Below are positions 46,861-59,800 of a stretch of DNA of 64,000 nucleotides, in pieces. This DNA comes from Watersipora subatra (lineage: Eukaryota; Bryozoa; Gymnolaemata; Cheilostomatida; Watersiporidae). The stretch's first letter is position 1. Every line of letters begins with the position of its first letter. Location: assembly GCF_963576615.1 (NCBI RefSeq), contig NC_088708.1:26853191-26917190 (forward strand), written 5' to 3'. The notes under the pieces were generated by a model. The model did not search any database and was not told the DNA's origin. It was given only the letters and a program-made list of their open reading frames with translations. A program made the position numbers and the translations under genes.

Positions 46861-49591
46861 ATGGAAGCATCGCCGACACCATCTCTGCCGGCTTCACCGA
46901 CTAAGAAAATTAATTTCAGCGTAGACTCTCTGCTTTCTAGAAGAGAAGAAGAGAGGCCCGTCAGCGTTGTGTCAGCGAGTGATGCGCAGTCAGACTACCA
47001 GACTGAGAAACATAACAGTTCGTCAGATAGATCAACTCCGGCCAGTGACTCAGGTTTAGATGAACAAAAGGAGTACCCGCCGATGGCAGCATCTTTGGCG
47101 GCGGCAGCTCTACAGCAGCACTCCAGCTTCCTTCGACAAACAGCTCCACAGATACATAGCGCACTCCTCTATCCATGGTTCATGTCAGCAAACCTTCTCG
47201 CTCCAGCCTCACTTCTCACATCAAACGCTGCACAGCAACCTCGTAAGTTTCCCTGTCCGGCTAACTCAATGAAGTTTTTTGTCACAGTTCTTTTGTTTAA
47301 ATTGTATTTTTAATGGCACAGTATGAAAAGCATTTTTTGAGATGATATTGATGCGAAGTGAAAAAGATTTTGGTTAAAAAGCCCATAATTTAATGATCTT
47401 AAAAATTACAAGCAAGTTGTATGTTTAATTTTTAGGTAACACATGCCCGAGTCAGCAACAGATCCACCCAGGTAAATGTACTTTGCGAAAGCACAAATCC
47501 AACAGAAAACCAAGAACACCTTTTACAACGCAGCAACTGGTTCAACTGGAGAAAAAGTTTGCTGGCAAGCAGTACCTTTCTATAACGGAGAGGGCAGAGT
47601 TCTCTAAAACTCTCAGCCTTACAGAAACTCAGGTAGGCATCGTCATCTGTTAAGTCAACAGTAGAACTGATGATCTAGTAACAATTTTATCATAGGAAAA
47701 AGTTTGATAAATAGACACACATCTTACACATAAGAAAGCCGAGTTGATGCTTTGGAAGCAAGCATCACATTTTATATTACCTTTATTTCTAGGACGTATA
47801 ATGTTGAATCACTTACTCAACAAATTTTTGAGCTCTGAATGTAACCTTTAGGATAACTAAATGAAATATTGTCCATGAATAAAACATATACTGTATTATA
47901 CATACATATTTATACTTAATACTCCACACCTTTATATAATACATTGCAATTGTGTATAATATATTACACTTATATACATGTATAATATATTATATATAAT
48001 ATGTATAATATACATAATATATAATACATTTTATATACAAATCATTTTACATAATACAGTAATATTTTAGAATGATATAATATATAATTTAAATAATATA
48101 CATAATGCAGTTATGTTTAAAATAGCTCCCAAAAGTACTCTATAAATAATCTTGACAATTAATAAAGAGCCAAAGGTGAAAATAAATGTGATATATTATA
48201 TATCACATTGTGATATATTATATATCACATTGTGATATATTATATATCACATTGTGATATATATCACATTGTGATATATATTGTGATATAATATATCACA
48301 ATATATATCACATATATTGTGATATATATTATATATCACAATATATATCAATATATATCACATTGTGATATATATTGTGATAATATATATCACAATATAT
48401 AATTATATCAAAATATATCACAATGTGATATATTTTGATATATATTGTGATATATTATAACAAAATATATCACATTGTGATATATTTTGATATAATTATA
48501 TATTGTGATATATAATATCACAATATATATCACATTGTGATATATATCACAATGTGATATATAATATATCACATTGTGATATATTATATATCACAATGTG
48601 ATATATAATATATCACATTGCGATATATTGAAAAGAAGCCTATAAAACGAGCTCCCAGTTAAATTTGTTGCATAAGTTGTTGTTAAATGATATCACAAGA
48701 TTCGATAAATATTATGCAAAGCTTTTAAACAGGTCTATATTCTTGCGAACTGAAATTCGTCTTTTGCAAAATTATGTCAGCTCACTCTTCTTTCATTCAG
48801 TTTTTCGATTTAGTTTGTTTGGAAAATGTTAGTCTATTTACATTTTTTCTGTCAAACATTCCAACTTGAGAATTTTGTGATAGATATATTGTTGAAGAAA
48901 ATCTAACTGCTATAAATAAATGTCTAAAAAAAATAAATTATGGCTTTGGTAAGGTAAAAACTAATAGGTGAGTCGCGTTAATCACCTAGTTGATCACCCA
49001 GTGTTCCTCAAGTTGATCAAAGAAAGTGTTTGAAAGAAATGCAGACATAATTGGTTGGTTGGCGCCGAGTTGCCGATGGTTACTCACTCAATATAATTTT
49101 ATTTAGTCTAAGAATAGATCTTTTAAATTTCAGTAAGATTAAAAGCGCTGCATCAGAGTCAGCGCTGGCCAGTAGCCCCAGACACTGGTGATAATTAAGG
49201 GATTTCTGCTCCGCAAATTTATTTTCTTTATCGTATTCATTACTGTCACTCATACAGATAGAAAGCTCAGTGCTAGCTGTAGAATTATTAAAGGCACAAT
49301 AAAAATTGACCGGTTAAACATAAATAAGCGGAGAAATGTTGAAATATGACAGTCAATATTTGTTGCTGACTCTAGGTAAAGATCTGGTTCCAAAACCGCA
49401 GAGCCAAGGAAAAAAGGTTGCAGGAAGCGGAGTTGGAAAAATTGAAAGCCAAGACCTCACCATTGACTCCATCAGCCTCATTCGGCCTTTTTAATCAAAA
49501 CTACGGAGTTTTTCCATCTTCCGATGCCACCCAAGCTTCACTCACACTGAACAATCTTACTACATGGGCAAATCTCTTGTCACGCAAATAG
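46861..49591 (+). CDS. Msx: Msx homeobox transcription factor, three exons
   Basis: Msx proteins are nuclear homeodomain repressors that pattern neural, muscle and appendage tissue. Exons are 46861-47242, 47436-47632 and 49376-49591, phase-consistent, 264 aa. Residues about 17-26 ([10 protein letters not shown]) match the eh1 Groucho-binding motif. The diagnostic Msx lead-in [20 protein letters not shown] precedes and opens the homeodomain (residues about 150-209). Helix 3 reads [14 protein letters not shown], with Asn51 intact, followed by the family extension [10 protein letters not shown]. Intron 1 splits the protein just before the homeobox, and intron 2 lies between homeodomain residues 44 and 45 (TQ|VK). 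Family members usually have A or S where this one has E in RRAKEKR, and [12 protein letters not shown] is also divergent. The N-terminus is Ser/Ala-rich. The start is the first ATG of the open frame. Confidence 0.93.
48186..48626. repeat. Self-complementary TATATCACATTGTGATATA repeat block
   Basis: About 440 bases in Msx intron 2 consist of tandem and inverted TGTGATATATATCACA-type words with ATATATTATAT spacers. Almost every unit is its own reverse complement, and adjoining units pair with one another. Confidence 0.9.
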
Positions 49592-50841
49592 ATTTGTACT
49601 ATATTTATATCATAGCAATTATTTTTGTATTCATTTTGAGCTCTCTTTAAAGCATACATATTGACGTCCGCCCAAGACTATCTATAATTTATGAAAATCA
49701 TGAGGTCGCTTGTGTGAATGTTATGCATACAAGATTTCCTTTTCGACCATTTATGTGCTGCTTATCTAGATAACCACTTTTTCTTTAGGTTTTACTGTGA
49801 ATTGTATAAAATGTTATTGTTTTGTGCAGCATCTTGAGAGTAACTAATATTAAAACACAACTATATCGTTCTCTCTATCTTGTGCTTGCTGTCTTTCTGG
49901 AGTGTTAAAACTAACTTGAATGTTTCTATCATTCAGCCAATTAGACCAGACCTGCATGTTGACAGGGTCGAGAATAGATATAGCATATATGTTAGTAAAC
50001 TCAAGGTTATCTGTTAGGACAAATACCATTCGTAAAACTTATTACCAAAAGCGAAGTAGTGCTATGCAATTTTATTGATGCCCTCAAACACAATATGGTT
50101 TTAGAGGCGTAGATTTGGATACTTTTCACTAGTTCACAATTGAATTTATACCGTGACAGAGGCTAACCACGTCAAGCAACTATGTACCATGTTGTACAAG
50201 CAATTAAGTACCATGTTGTACAGGCAACTAGGGACAATGAAGAAGCAATCCAAAGCAGCTCAGCTAAAATATAGATTTATTATAGAACAACATGCCACAA
50301 TATACATATGATGTAAGAACTATAAAAAGGTTTGAACAAGCAGCAAGAAGTTGATCATGCTGTATTAAAGCTAAATGTAAACAATTGAAAAAAAAGAAAT
50401 CAGATCTTATAGTTTCATTTGGTTCTTTTGTGATAAAGACATTTTTTTGTGATTAAAAGAAAGTCTTAGTAAGTCTTAAAAGGACAGAAAATCAAAGTAA
50501 TTTTGCAGAATGCTCACATCACTGGCACCTTGATTGCGCTTGGAATCGCCACTAAACCACCTGCTTACAAACTACTAGCGCTAAAAAACACACGCAGCTA
50601 TTTAGTATACGCCGATATAGCATGCACACAAATAATGTGTGGTAGAGGATGTTGACTACAGAACCAGTTCAGGGTGAGATAATATATACTGTCAAAGCTA
50701 GAAGCAGCCTTGCAACATCAGAGTGAAGCGAGTAAAACTTTTGGAACTGTTGGGGTGGAAACAATTCCAAATAATAATTAAATAATATCGTAAAAGGTAT
50801 TCATAAGCGTTATATTTTCAAAACATGTTAATACGATTTGA
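49592..50841. other. Convergent intergenic region between Msx and Dab
   Basis: Holds the 3' UTRs of Msx (plus) and Dab (minus). A TATTAAAAC polyadenylation-like word lies near 49848. Short repeats of GTACCATGTTGTACA.GCAA occur near 50185-50225. No gene seen. Confidence 0.5.
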
Positions 50842-53800
50842 TCAACTTGACTCAGTCGGCTCTGTATTTTTGAGTAGTTTCCGAGCAGGTATTTTAGGAG
50901 GCTCTGTACTGATAGCAGAGTGTAAAAGTTGTGGTGGTGGAAACGATGGTGCAGGTGAAAGAGAGAGCTCAGCTTCAGGACTTGTCATACTAGAACTGCG
51001 TCTTCTCGCGGGTACAAGAGGAAGTGACTGACTCGGAGGCCTTCTCGCGGGTATAGCGGGTGGAGATTGTTTATTTTTAACAGAAGCAGCGATGGCCGTT
51101 GAGAGTTCCTTTTGTGCATTTATTGAAGCCAAAATATCAGGAGGAAGTGTTGGAGCAGGGCAAGAAGGTGGCGCAAAACTTAATGTAGAGCTGTCAGCTC
51201 CTTCCAGAGTGTTTAAGTCTTCCGCTTTAAAAGTTACAATATCACTCCCACAGGAGGCATCCAGTATAGTGCTAGTACTGGGAGATAACTTACTTGCTGA
51301 CTCTTCACTTTTCCTAGCCTTGACAGCTGACATGTCCCCTTGATTAGTCACCTGAGTATGAGGAACAGTGTCACTGTTTTTGAAGCTATTCAGCAGAGTA
51401 AATGAGTTCAATGAACTCAAACTTTGAATAGGATCTGTAGGCTTAGTTGTATCAGTTGTTTGCAATGTTTCTGATGCTGGAACATTATCAGATACTTCAG
51501 ACTTTCGAAATGGATCAGACATCTGAAAAGGGTCAATCACTGAAAATGGATCAGAGGATGTAAAAGGGTCAGCTACTGGGAAAGGGTCGACTGATGTAAA
51601 TGGGTCAGAGGAATCAAATGGGTTAGATGTTTCAAGTGGCTCAGAAATTGGAAAGGGACAAGACGTAGAGTCCAGTATAGATGGACAGGCTGTGTCTGAC
51701 ATCGGGACTGGTACTGAAAGGTTACCAGTAGTTTGAATTGGGTCAGAAGTTATGACTTTATCAGAGGAATTAAACTTCCCAGATGTTGTAGCTCTTGCAG
51801 ATGTTCGGGGTGATTTAGAAGAAGCCACTGGCTCAGATGTTGAAGAAGCTCTAGCTGTTTGAAACGGATCAGAGAGTGTGAATGAATCAGATTGTGCTAC
51901 AATTTGTGGGGCTGAAGAGTGAGTTGAAACTGGCGTTTGAAAAGATGTAGATGGCGAAAAGGATTCAGCCAATGACGACGGTTGAGGCGTGGTAAATGGG
52001 TCAGATGATGAAAATTGGTGCGATGTTGAAGCTGATTCAGATTTAGTATTTTGAAGCAATGGATCTGATTTTAGAAATGGGTCGGAAGTTTCAAATGGGT
52101 CAGCCATTGGAAATTTATCAGGTGTTGAAAACAGACTACTGGTTGGAAATGGATCAGTTGTATTAAATGGATCAGATGACTGAAATGGATCAGCTGTATT
52201 AAATGGATCAGATGATTGAAATGGGTCAGATGTTCGAAACGGATCAGTTGTTTCATGGGAGTCGGACTTCATCTTTGTTTGAGATGCCCCTTCATCAGCA
52301 TCGTATTTAATGAAACTGTTTTCATCCTGATGTACAGGAGATTCTGCAGCTTGTGGATTGTTAAGTAAAACTGAATTTGCTGGTATAACAGGAGAAATAA
52401 ATAGATCTTTGGAAGGTTGTTGACTTGATGACTCGGACTCAGATGTTATACTACTGCTTACATTAGCAGAGGAATTTGCCCAAGGATCATTATTCATTTT
52501 GTTAGATTCGGTATTGTCAGAGTCACAGAATGTAGTCCAAGGATTTAAGGTATCAACTGGTTTGGCACAACCCCATGGATTTGTTGTATCTGAGACTACC
52601 AATTCACTGGAAGAGACTGACAATTGTTGATCAGGCGAGCTACTGCTAATCTGAATTTCTTTCGAAATTTGAAAAGTTTGCTCAATAGTATTAGTTGGTT
52701 CATCTAAATGGCTTGCCTTTGCACCATCATCTATACTCGGACTGCTGGATGGGACGTTGCTGATTTCCCCAGTCTCATCATTGGTCTGTTGATTCTATTG
52801 GTAAAGCATTTATATTTAGTCCAACAAATTCATACATTACATTTACCAGAAAATCATGTTTGACTGCCCAGACAATCATAATAACCAACAAAACTTAATA
52901 AACCCTTTTAATATTTACTGCAACAAAACAAATATCCACAGAGGTGCCACAGCTGGAGCCAAGTTGTAGATTATGAAAGTTTGTTTGCATGTCTGACAAC
53001 TGATGCAAACGGTTCAGGAAGTAACTCGCTCCAGTCTTGAAGGTCTCCATTACCTAACCGTTTAATAAACTACAATGAGCCGTTTAGGTTATCCAACAAG
53101 ACTGGTTGATATTATCATAGAAGATGAGTAAATATGTTATATGTGCCATGCTAACTTACCGACACCTCAATGGTTTTGCCTCGCTGACACATGACTGCAA
53201 TACCAGTACTTGTAGGCATGCCCACCCCTGGCCCATCATTCTCTTGCTCAGACACCATTAATTCGGTGGCTAGATGACATGGTTCAGCAGGTGATTTATC
53301 ATTAGTAAATAATGAAGTTGGTACTTGGGAAGAAAAGTTGGCACTCGGTAAGTTAGAAGGCATATGAATTTCTTGGGATGAGATGAACGGATGAACAGTG
53401 CCTGTATTGCTGTCGATTTCCGATTGTGGCTTGAGAGAGGAGTGGGAGAGTGAGGTTGACTGTAGCACAACTGACTCTTCAGCAACTTCATTTAATGCAG
53501 ACAGTGGCTCAGCCTCCTCCACAGCGGTATTCTATGATAACACAATACCACATGGTCTAAATAACATCCAACTTCAAATACTGGCTAGATAAGCATGGAA
53601 ATTGAAGAGAATAAGGAGTTGTGTTTTCTTCATCTGAGTAAACAACCGATAACTCTGAACTCAAGAAACTTGAAATAAACTCTTGATACTACAGTATGTA
53701 CAGTGAAACCTTTACATACGGAACGATTTGGACTGAAATTTCCATCGTATGTTTAAATTGTCATTTGTTATAGCAAATATTCCCAAAAGAATACACTGTA

Positions 53801-56800
53801 ATTGATTTAATTCATTCAACAGATCATATCCTTGATCATTATAGTGCATTGTAAAAAATTACAAGTTGAACACTACATGCAAAAAACTAAATAAGTAAAA
53901 TAACAATCAATAATAACAAGTTTTTGTTGTTATATTGTGTTAAAGACACACAAACAAAAGTGTAGCCTCAGCAATTTGTAAGTTTAAAGGTGTTGATAGA
54001 GAAATTTAGCACAACTTACTTTAATTGAGATTGAAGAAATTTTAAACTAACTTAGATTATATATATCATTATTGTTTTTATACTTTTGCATCTTTTTAAA
54101 AACTTTCGTCTGAATTTAAAAATTTTTTTCCATTGTTGTAGGACGAAAATTATTTAGGGTGTAGAATAAAATATTTGCGGGAATTACACACCGTACACAT
54201 ATTGGAACATTCGTATGTTACAGTAACCACAAGACAGGGATTAGTTGTAAAGAGAGACAGATTACCAGATCATTGGGAGCATCTGTCTCCTTAGACTGAT
54301 GATCCGCTTTCTCCGCTTCGATAGAACCTACTCTATCATTATCGATAGGGGATAAATCCTCATCAGCAAGCTTAGGTAATGGAGAACTCGGAGGAAGTAC
54401 GTCAACAGGAATATTGAGAGGAAGAGAAGATGTTTCGGCACCCACAGATAGTGTGCTTGCTCGATGGTCAGTTTCCTCGCAAACACTAGACCCTCGACTG
54501 GAGTCACGATTCGAACTTTGCCTTTTTTGAAGCTGTACTACGGCTTGGAAGAGATCACGGAAAGTGAGAAGCACAGCTTCTGCCTAAAAGAAAGGAGACT
54601 GATGAGGAATAGCATAATCTAGCTTGATACCTTTACCACTAAAATATTCAAACATACAATATTTTAATATGAAATAAACTCCGGTCATAGTGCTTGATCT
54701 ACTAATTATGGAATTACGACATTTTAGTTCATGGAGAAGTTTTTTAGTGTGTGAAGATGTTTTTAGTTCATGGAAAAGTTTTTAGTGCGTGAAGATGTTT
54801 TTAGTTCGGTGAAGAGGTTTTTTTAGTTCTATAGAGAAGTTTTTAGTGCATGAATGCATGAAGAAGTTTTTAGTGCATGAAAAGGTTTTTAGTGCATGAA
54901 GAGATTTTTAGTGCATGAAAAGGTTTTTAGTGCATGAAGAGGTTTTTAGTGCATGAAAAGGTTTTTAGTGCATAAAGAGGATTTTAGTGCATGAAGAGGT
55001 TTTTAGAGCATGAAAAGGTTTTTAGTGCATGAAGAGGTTTTTAGTGCATGAGGAAGTTTTTAGTGCATGAAGAGGTTTTTAGTGCATGAAGAGGTTTTTA
55101 GTGCATGAAAAGGTTTTTAGTGCATGAAGAGGTTTTTAGTGCACGAGGAAGTTTTTAGTGCATGAAGAGGTTTTTAGTGCATGAAGAGGTTTTTAGTGCA
55201 TGAAATGTTTTTAGTGCATGAAGAGGTTTTTAGTGCATGAAGAAGACCATACAGAAATTGAAGTAATATTTACGTAAAATCAATGCAATAATAAGTATCC
55301 CAACTTGACATTGAAAAATGAAAAAGTTTAATTCACATATGGTATTAGCAAAGACTGATGCAAAATGTACAACTATCCTAAAACAAGATGGCAGTTGTTA
55401 AAAGATAGAAGGCATGGTTGACCATGAGTATGCCCATGGGCAAGCTCATGAGCCCAAGATCTAAGAGATGCCATGGTAGCAAATAACTGGCGATGGGTAT
55501 TGCCATTGACTATTAACCATTGACGCGATGATCAGCAAACGTACTACGGTAACCCGCAAGCACTTGCATACCACACACTGTCAAAGTCAACTCTTTTCTC
55601 AACATTGAAATATGTCGTCTGCAAACAATCCACTCACTCACATAGCTAGACATCAACTATAAAACCTTTAGTTAATAAACTACTTTATAGAATTTCAAAA
55701 AAGCTAACCCAGCACTTTTATCTGTATCAGTTACAGGTAATAATTATGAAACTCTACCGGTTTGTCTGTTTTGATCCCATATAAGGTATGATTTCCTTCG
55801 TCATCTCCTACGATATAACTAAATGACCTGCTGTCAGAGGTGTCCTTGGATATAAATGATATTCTGTTAACCTTGTGTTTCACGATCGGCTTCTGCAACA
55901 GATGACTCCCCAGTATTCTACTGTCCATACTATGAACTTTATCAATTGTGCAGGTTGAACACTGTCCTGCGCAGTCATACAACAATATGAGCCCAAAGAA
56001 GATTTACCTGCTCACTTGACCCTAAGCTATTTTCACTATGGTACAGCAGAAAACTTGAATTGAAGGTTTTAAGGTACGCGCTAGCTGGTACTTTTTGTAC
56101 CAGCTAGTGCTGGCTTTCCCAAGATACAATTCTAGAAATCGTAGTTCGCTTGCTATCGTTTAGCAGTATGTGACAAAGTACATGTTCAAGGAACTCCCTC
56201 TTACTCAATACTCACTAATCAGATAGATCTTCACTATCAAATCAAAATGCTAAGCTCCTTTTTGATGACCTTGATATAAGCTATCTATTAAAGGTGACCT
56301 TGATATACGGTATCTATTAAACAGTCCTGTTTAGTAACTCAATGCAATGCAGAAGATATAATTAGTAACATTACAGCTAACAGATTTAAATAGCGATGCA
56401 ACTGCTGAGTGATATGTAAACAACATCAGCGTACAAGCGAATGTGAATATTATCACAGACGAGTTCTGTTTCGCTCATTGACTCGTACAGCAACTCACAC
56501 ATTTAGGTTTCATGTTTGACCTCAAATACTCTCATCAAATCTAAATTACTAGAAAGAATCAGATTACACAAAAACCTTGAGCTGACCTCATTAATTCTTG
56601 TAGCATTCTTGTAGCATTTCATTGGTTTATAATTTATGAAAATACAATGAAACAGAAAACTTATATAACAGACATACAGAGCTAGCAGCGTCGACGAGCG
56701 TAGATCCATCTATAGTAATCTTAATAAGGATTTTTTGCTTGTGGTGGCTGTTGGACTTGATGGCTGATTTTAAGGAGAGAAGTGCCTGCTGGCACATGGA

Positions 56801-59800
56801 GTCACCTGCAGCACAACCAATCACATCACTTATAGAGGAACAACAACTGCACTTAACTTCACAGCCATGGCCAGTTTCATATCTTGTAGTGTACTGCTGC
56901 TTAGATCGCATCAGTTTGTAACCAAGCAGAAGACAAAAGAATCACATTTAGTACTACGGATGATGAGCGTTCTAAACCCATTTTATCCTCACTACTTATT
57001 CAAGTTTCAGAAGCATCCTACTTGATTGAAGGTCGATGATTAGAACGTTGTGACATCCTATAATGTACTGTTTATAAACAAACTTGTTCAAGTATATTAA
57101 CTTATTTTAGTCGGGAAAGGTAAACCTCTTGTTGCTTTTAGAAGCTCCAAAACTCTAGCAAAATGTTTGCTAAAACATAAATTAGTTAAACATGAAAAGG
57201 CAAGTGGCCTCACCAGCATTTAAGCATATTTTTTAACATAAAAGCAATAAGTCCTTGAGGGCCTATGTGAAGGCGGATTGCCACGGCCAGGGCTGACCTA
57301 GAGGGGATAGTCGATGCCAAGGCGACCGTCGCTATGACCGGGTGAAACTAGGTAGACAGCACGGTTCTCTGTAACAATTCTGGTCGGCTACCGAGTTGGC
57401 CTTACCACCGAGGGAAGGAACCAGCCATATCCACGAGCTATATAAGATGCCGCGGAAGCGACCAAAAGCAGAGCACCTGGAAGTTTTTCATTGTGCAGTT
57501 AATTAGATGTTTATGGCAATATTTGACTGTACCCTTATATATTTGCTGCGAAATGTATATACAGTCATACTTCGACTTACGAGCTTAATGCGTTCCGAGA
57601 CTGAGCTCGTATGTCAATTTACTCGCATGTTGATGCAATTTATTTATATATAGAACAATTAAATATATATTAATTGGTTTCCATATTCTAAAAAATGCAA
57701 ATAAAACACTCAAAACAAGATATTGTAACAGAAAAAGCATGCTGGTTATTGTCCTAACTTACCAAATGCTTTCAAAAAGCAACAAATAAAAAACAATGCA
57801 AGGAAATGTGATTAATGAAAATGTAAAATTAAATACATACAGTAGCAGCAAACGCTAGCATTTGCCAGGGAGGGAGATATAAGTTTTATTCTGCATTACA
57901 ACAGTTGAATTTGATAAATTTGGATTTTATCAAAGTTTTAAAAAACAAACTTAAAAGCAAACTTTCATTTTTCGTAATTAAAATTTCTTCGGCGTTCATA
58001 GTTGGAAGTTTCTTGCTGGTTAGCTAATTTTTCCTTTGTTTTCGCTTTCACGACTAGCCAGCCGTTTTAAGATAAACCAATCTAAGGACGTTTGCCTTTG
58101 TCGCTCTTTCAACGTGTTGCGAATAGGACGAACACTGGTGTCGTCACAAAGGGTTAATGCACGACCACTAGCCAACTTGTCCGAAAGTCTATTTTTATAA
58201 TTTTATAGATAGCACCGGCCTTTTCACATAGGCCTTTTCGCCTTTATTGAAACATCGTTTCAGTTACGCTGTCACCGGCCAATTGTTTATCTTTTATCCA
58301 ATGCCTGAGCAGTCTCTCCATCAGCGGTCGTGAAGATCGCTGCGTCGTTTAGAAACGCATTATGGTTAGTCCTTTTGCAAACTAAATGCCCTGAATATAA
58401 CCCTTCGGTTTGATAATTGTAGATGTATTTCTGTCATATTGCTGAGCTAGATCAATCACGCATACACATTTCGCATATTTTACAATAATTTTTCGTTTAA
58501 TATCAATTGTTATCATTTGCTTTTTCTTTCCATTATCTTTCATTTTACTGGCAAACTTTCGGTCTACGCACCGTACTTTTAATTCACATAATTCTGCACT
58601 GAAAATTGCGCACAGAAAACACGGTACAAAAGTATAACCTGAGTAGTTGAAAAATACAGAGTGATGCTGTTCTCATAAAACACCTCCGGCATACTTTGCA
58701 ACTGACTAACGTGCTCGTATCTCAAACATTGCTCGTATGTTAGTGCTAAAACTTGCTTAAAAGCTGGCTCGTATCTCAGAATTATCGTACGTTAGAGCAC
58801 TGGTAAGTTGAAGTATTACTGTACTCATTTGCCTTGTACTCGAGTGGTGTGATTTTTGAGGAGCAATTAGAGGAACCTGGTCGGTTTCTTTACACACACA
58901 CATGTATAAATTATATAATTATAGAAGATTTAAGTGATGGTCAGATAAATGTTTTTCTTTTTTTATTTATTATTCCTAATATACATGTATATGTATGTCG
59001 TCTGTCGAGTCTAAAGGTTTATATCCTTATTTATTATTCCTCCTATACATGTATATGTATGTCGTCTGTCGAGTCTAAAGGTTTATATCCTTATTTATTA
59101 TTCCTCCTATACATGTATATGTATGTCGTCTGTCGAGTCTAAAGGTTTATATCCTTATTTATTATTCCTAATATACATGTATATGTATGTCGTCTGTCGA
59201 GTCTAAAGGTTTATATCCTTATTTATTATTCCTCCTATACATGTATATGTATGTCGTCTGTCGAGTCTAAAGGTTTATATCCTTATTTATTATTCCTCCT
59301 ATACATGTATATGTATGTCGTCTGTCGAGTCTAAAGGTTTATATCCTTATTTATTATTCCTCCTATACATGTATATGTATGTCGTCTGTCGAGTCTAAAG
59401 GTTTATATCCTTATTTATTATTCCTCATATACATGTATATGTATGTCGTCTGTCGAGTCTATAAAAGTTTATATCCTTATTTATTATTCCTAATATACAT
59501 GTATATGTATGTCGTCTGTCGAGTCTAAAGGTTTATATCCTTATTTATTATTCCTCATATACATGTATATGTATGTCGTCTGTCGAGTCTAAAGGTTTAT
59601 ATCCTTATTTATTATTCCTAATATACATGTATATGTATGTCGTCTGTCGAGTCTAAAGGTTTATATCCTTATTTATTATTCCTCATATACATGTATATGT
59701 ATGTCGTCTGTCGAGTCTAAAGGTTTATATCCGCATCAAACTCACTCAATGACCAGACTCATTGCAATTCTTTGCTTTCTCACAGATAGCATGACCTCAT

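Noticed and set aside
53699-54230. A pogo-type MITE starting TACAGTGAAACC in Dab intron 5
   Set aside because: The right side has ACATACG-like similarity but no matching CAGT terminus or TA flank; it may be a decayed end only.
57290-57360. A hammerhead ribozyme (GAAAC next to a CTAGGT strand)
   Set aside because: The CTGATGA core is not present and no proper cleavage triplet sits at the end of the paired strand.
58958-59731. Regular repeats that could suggest a CRISPR array
   Set aside because: The units are contiguous copies without unique spacers, in an animal intron; they are tandem repeats.
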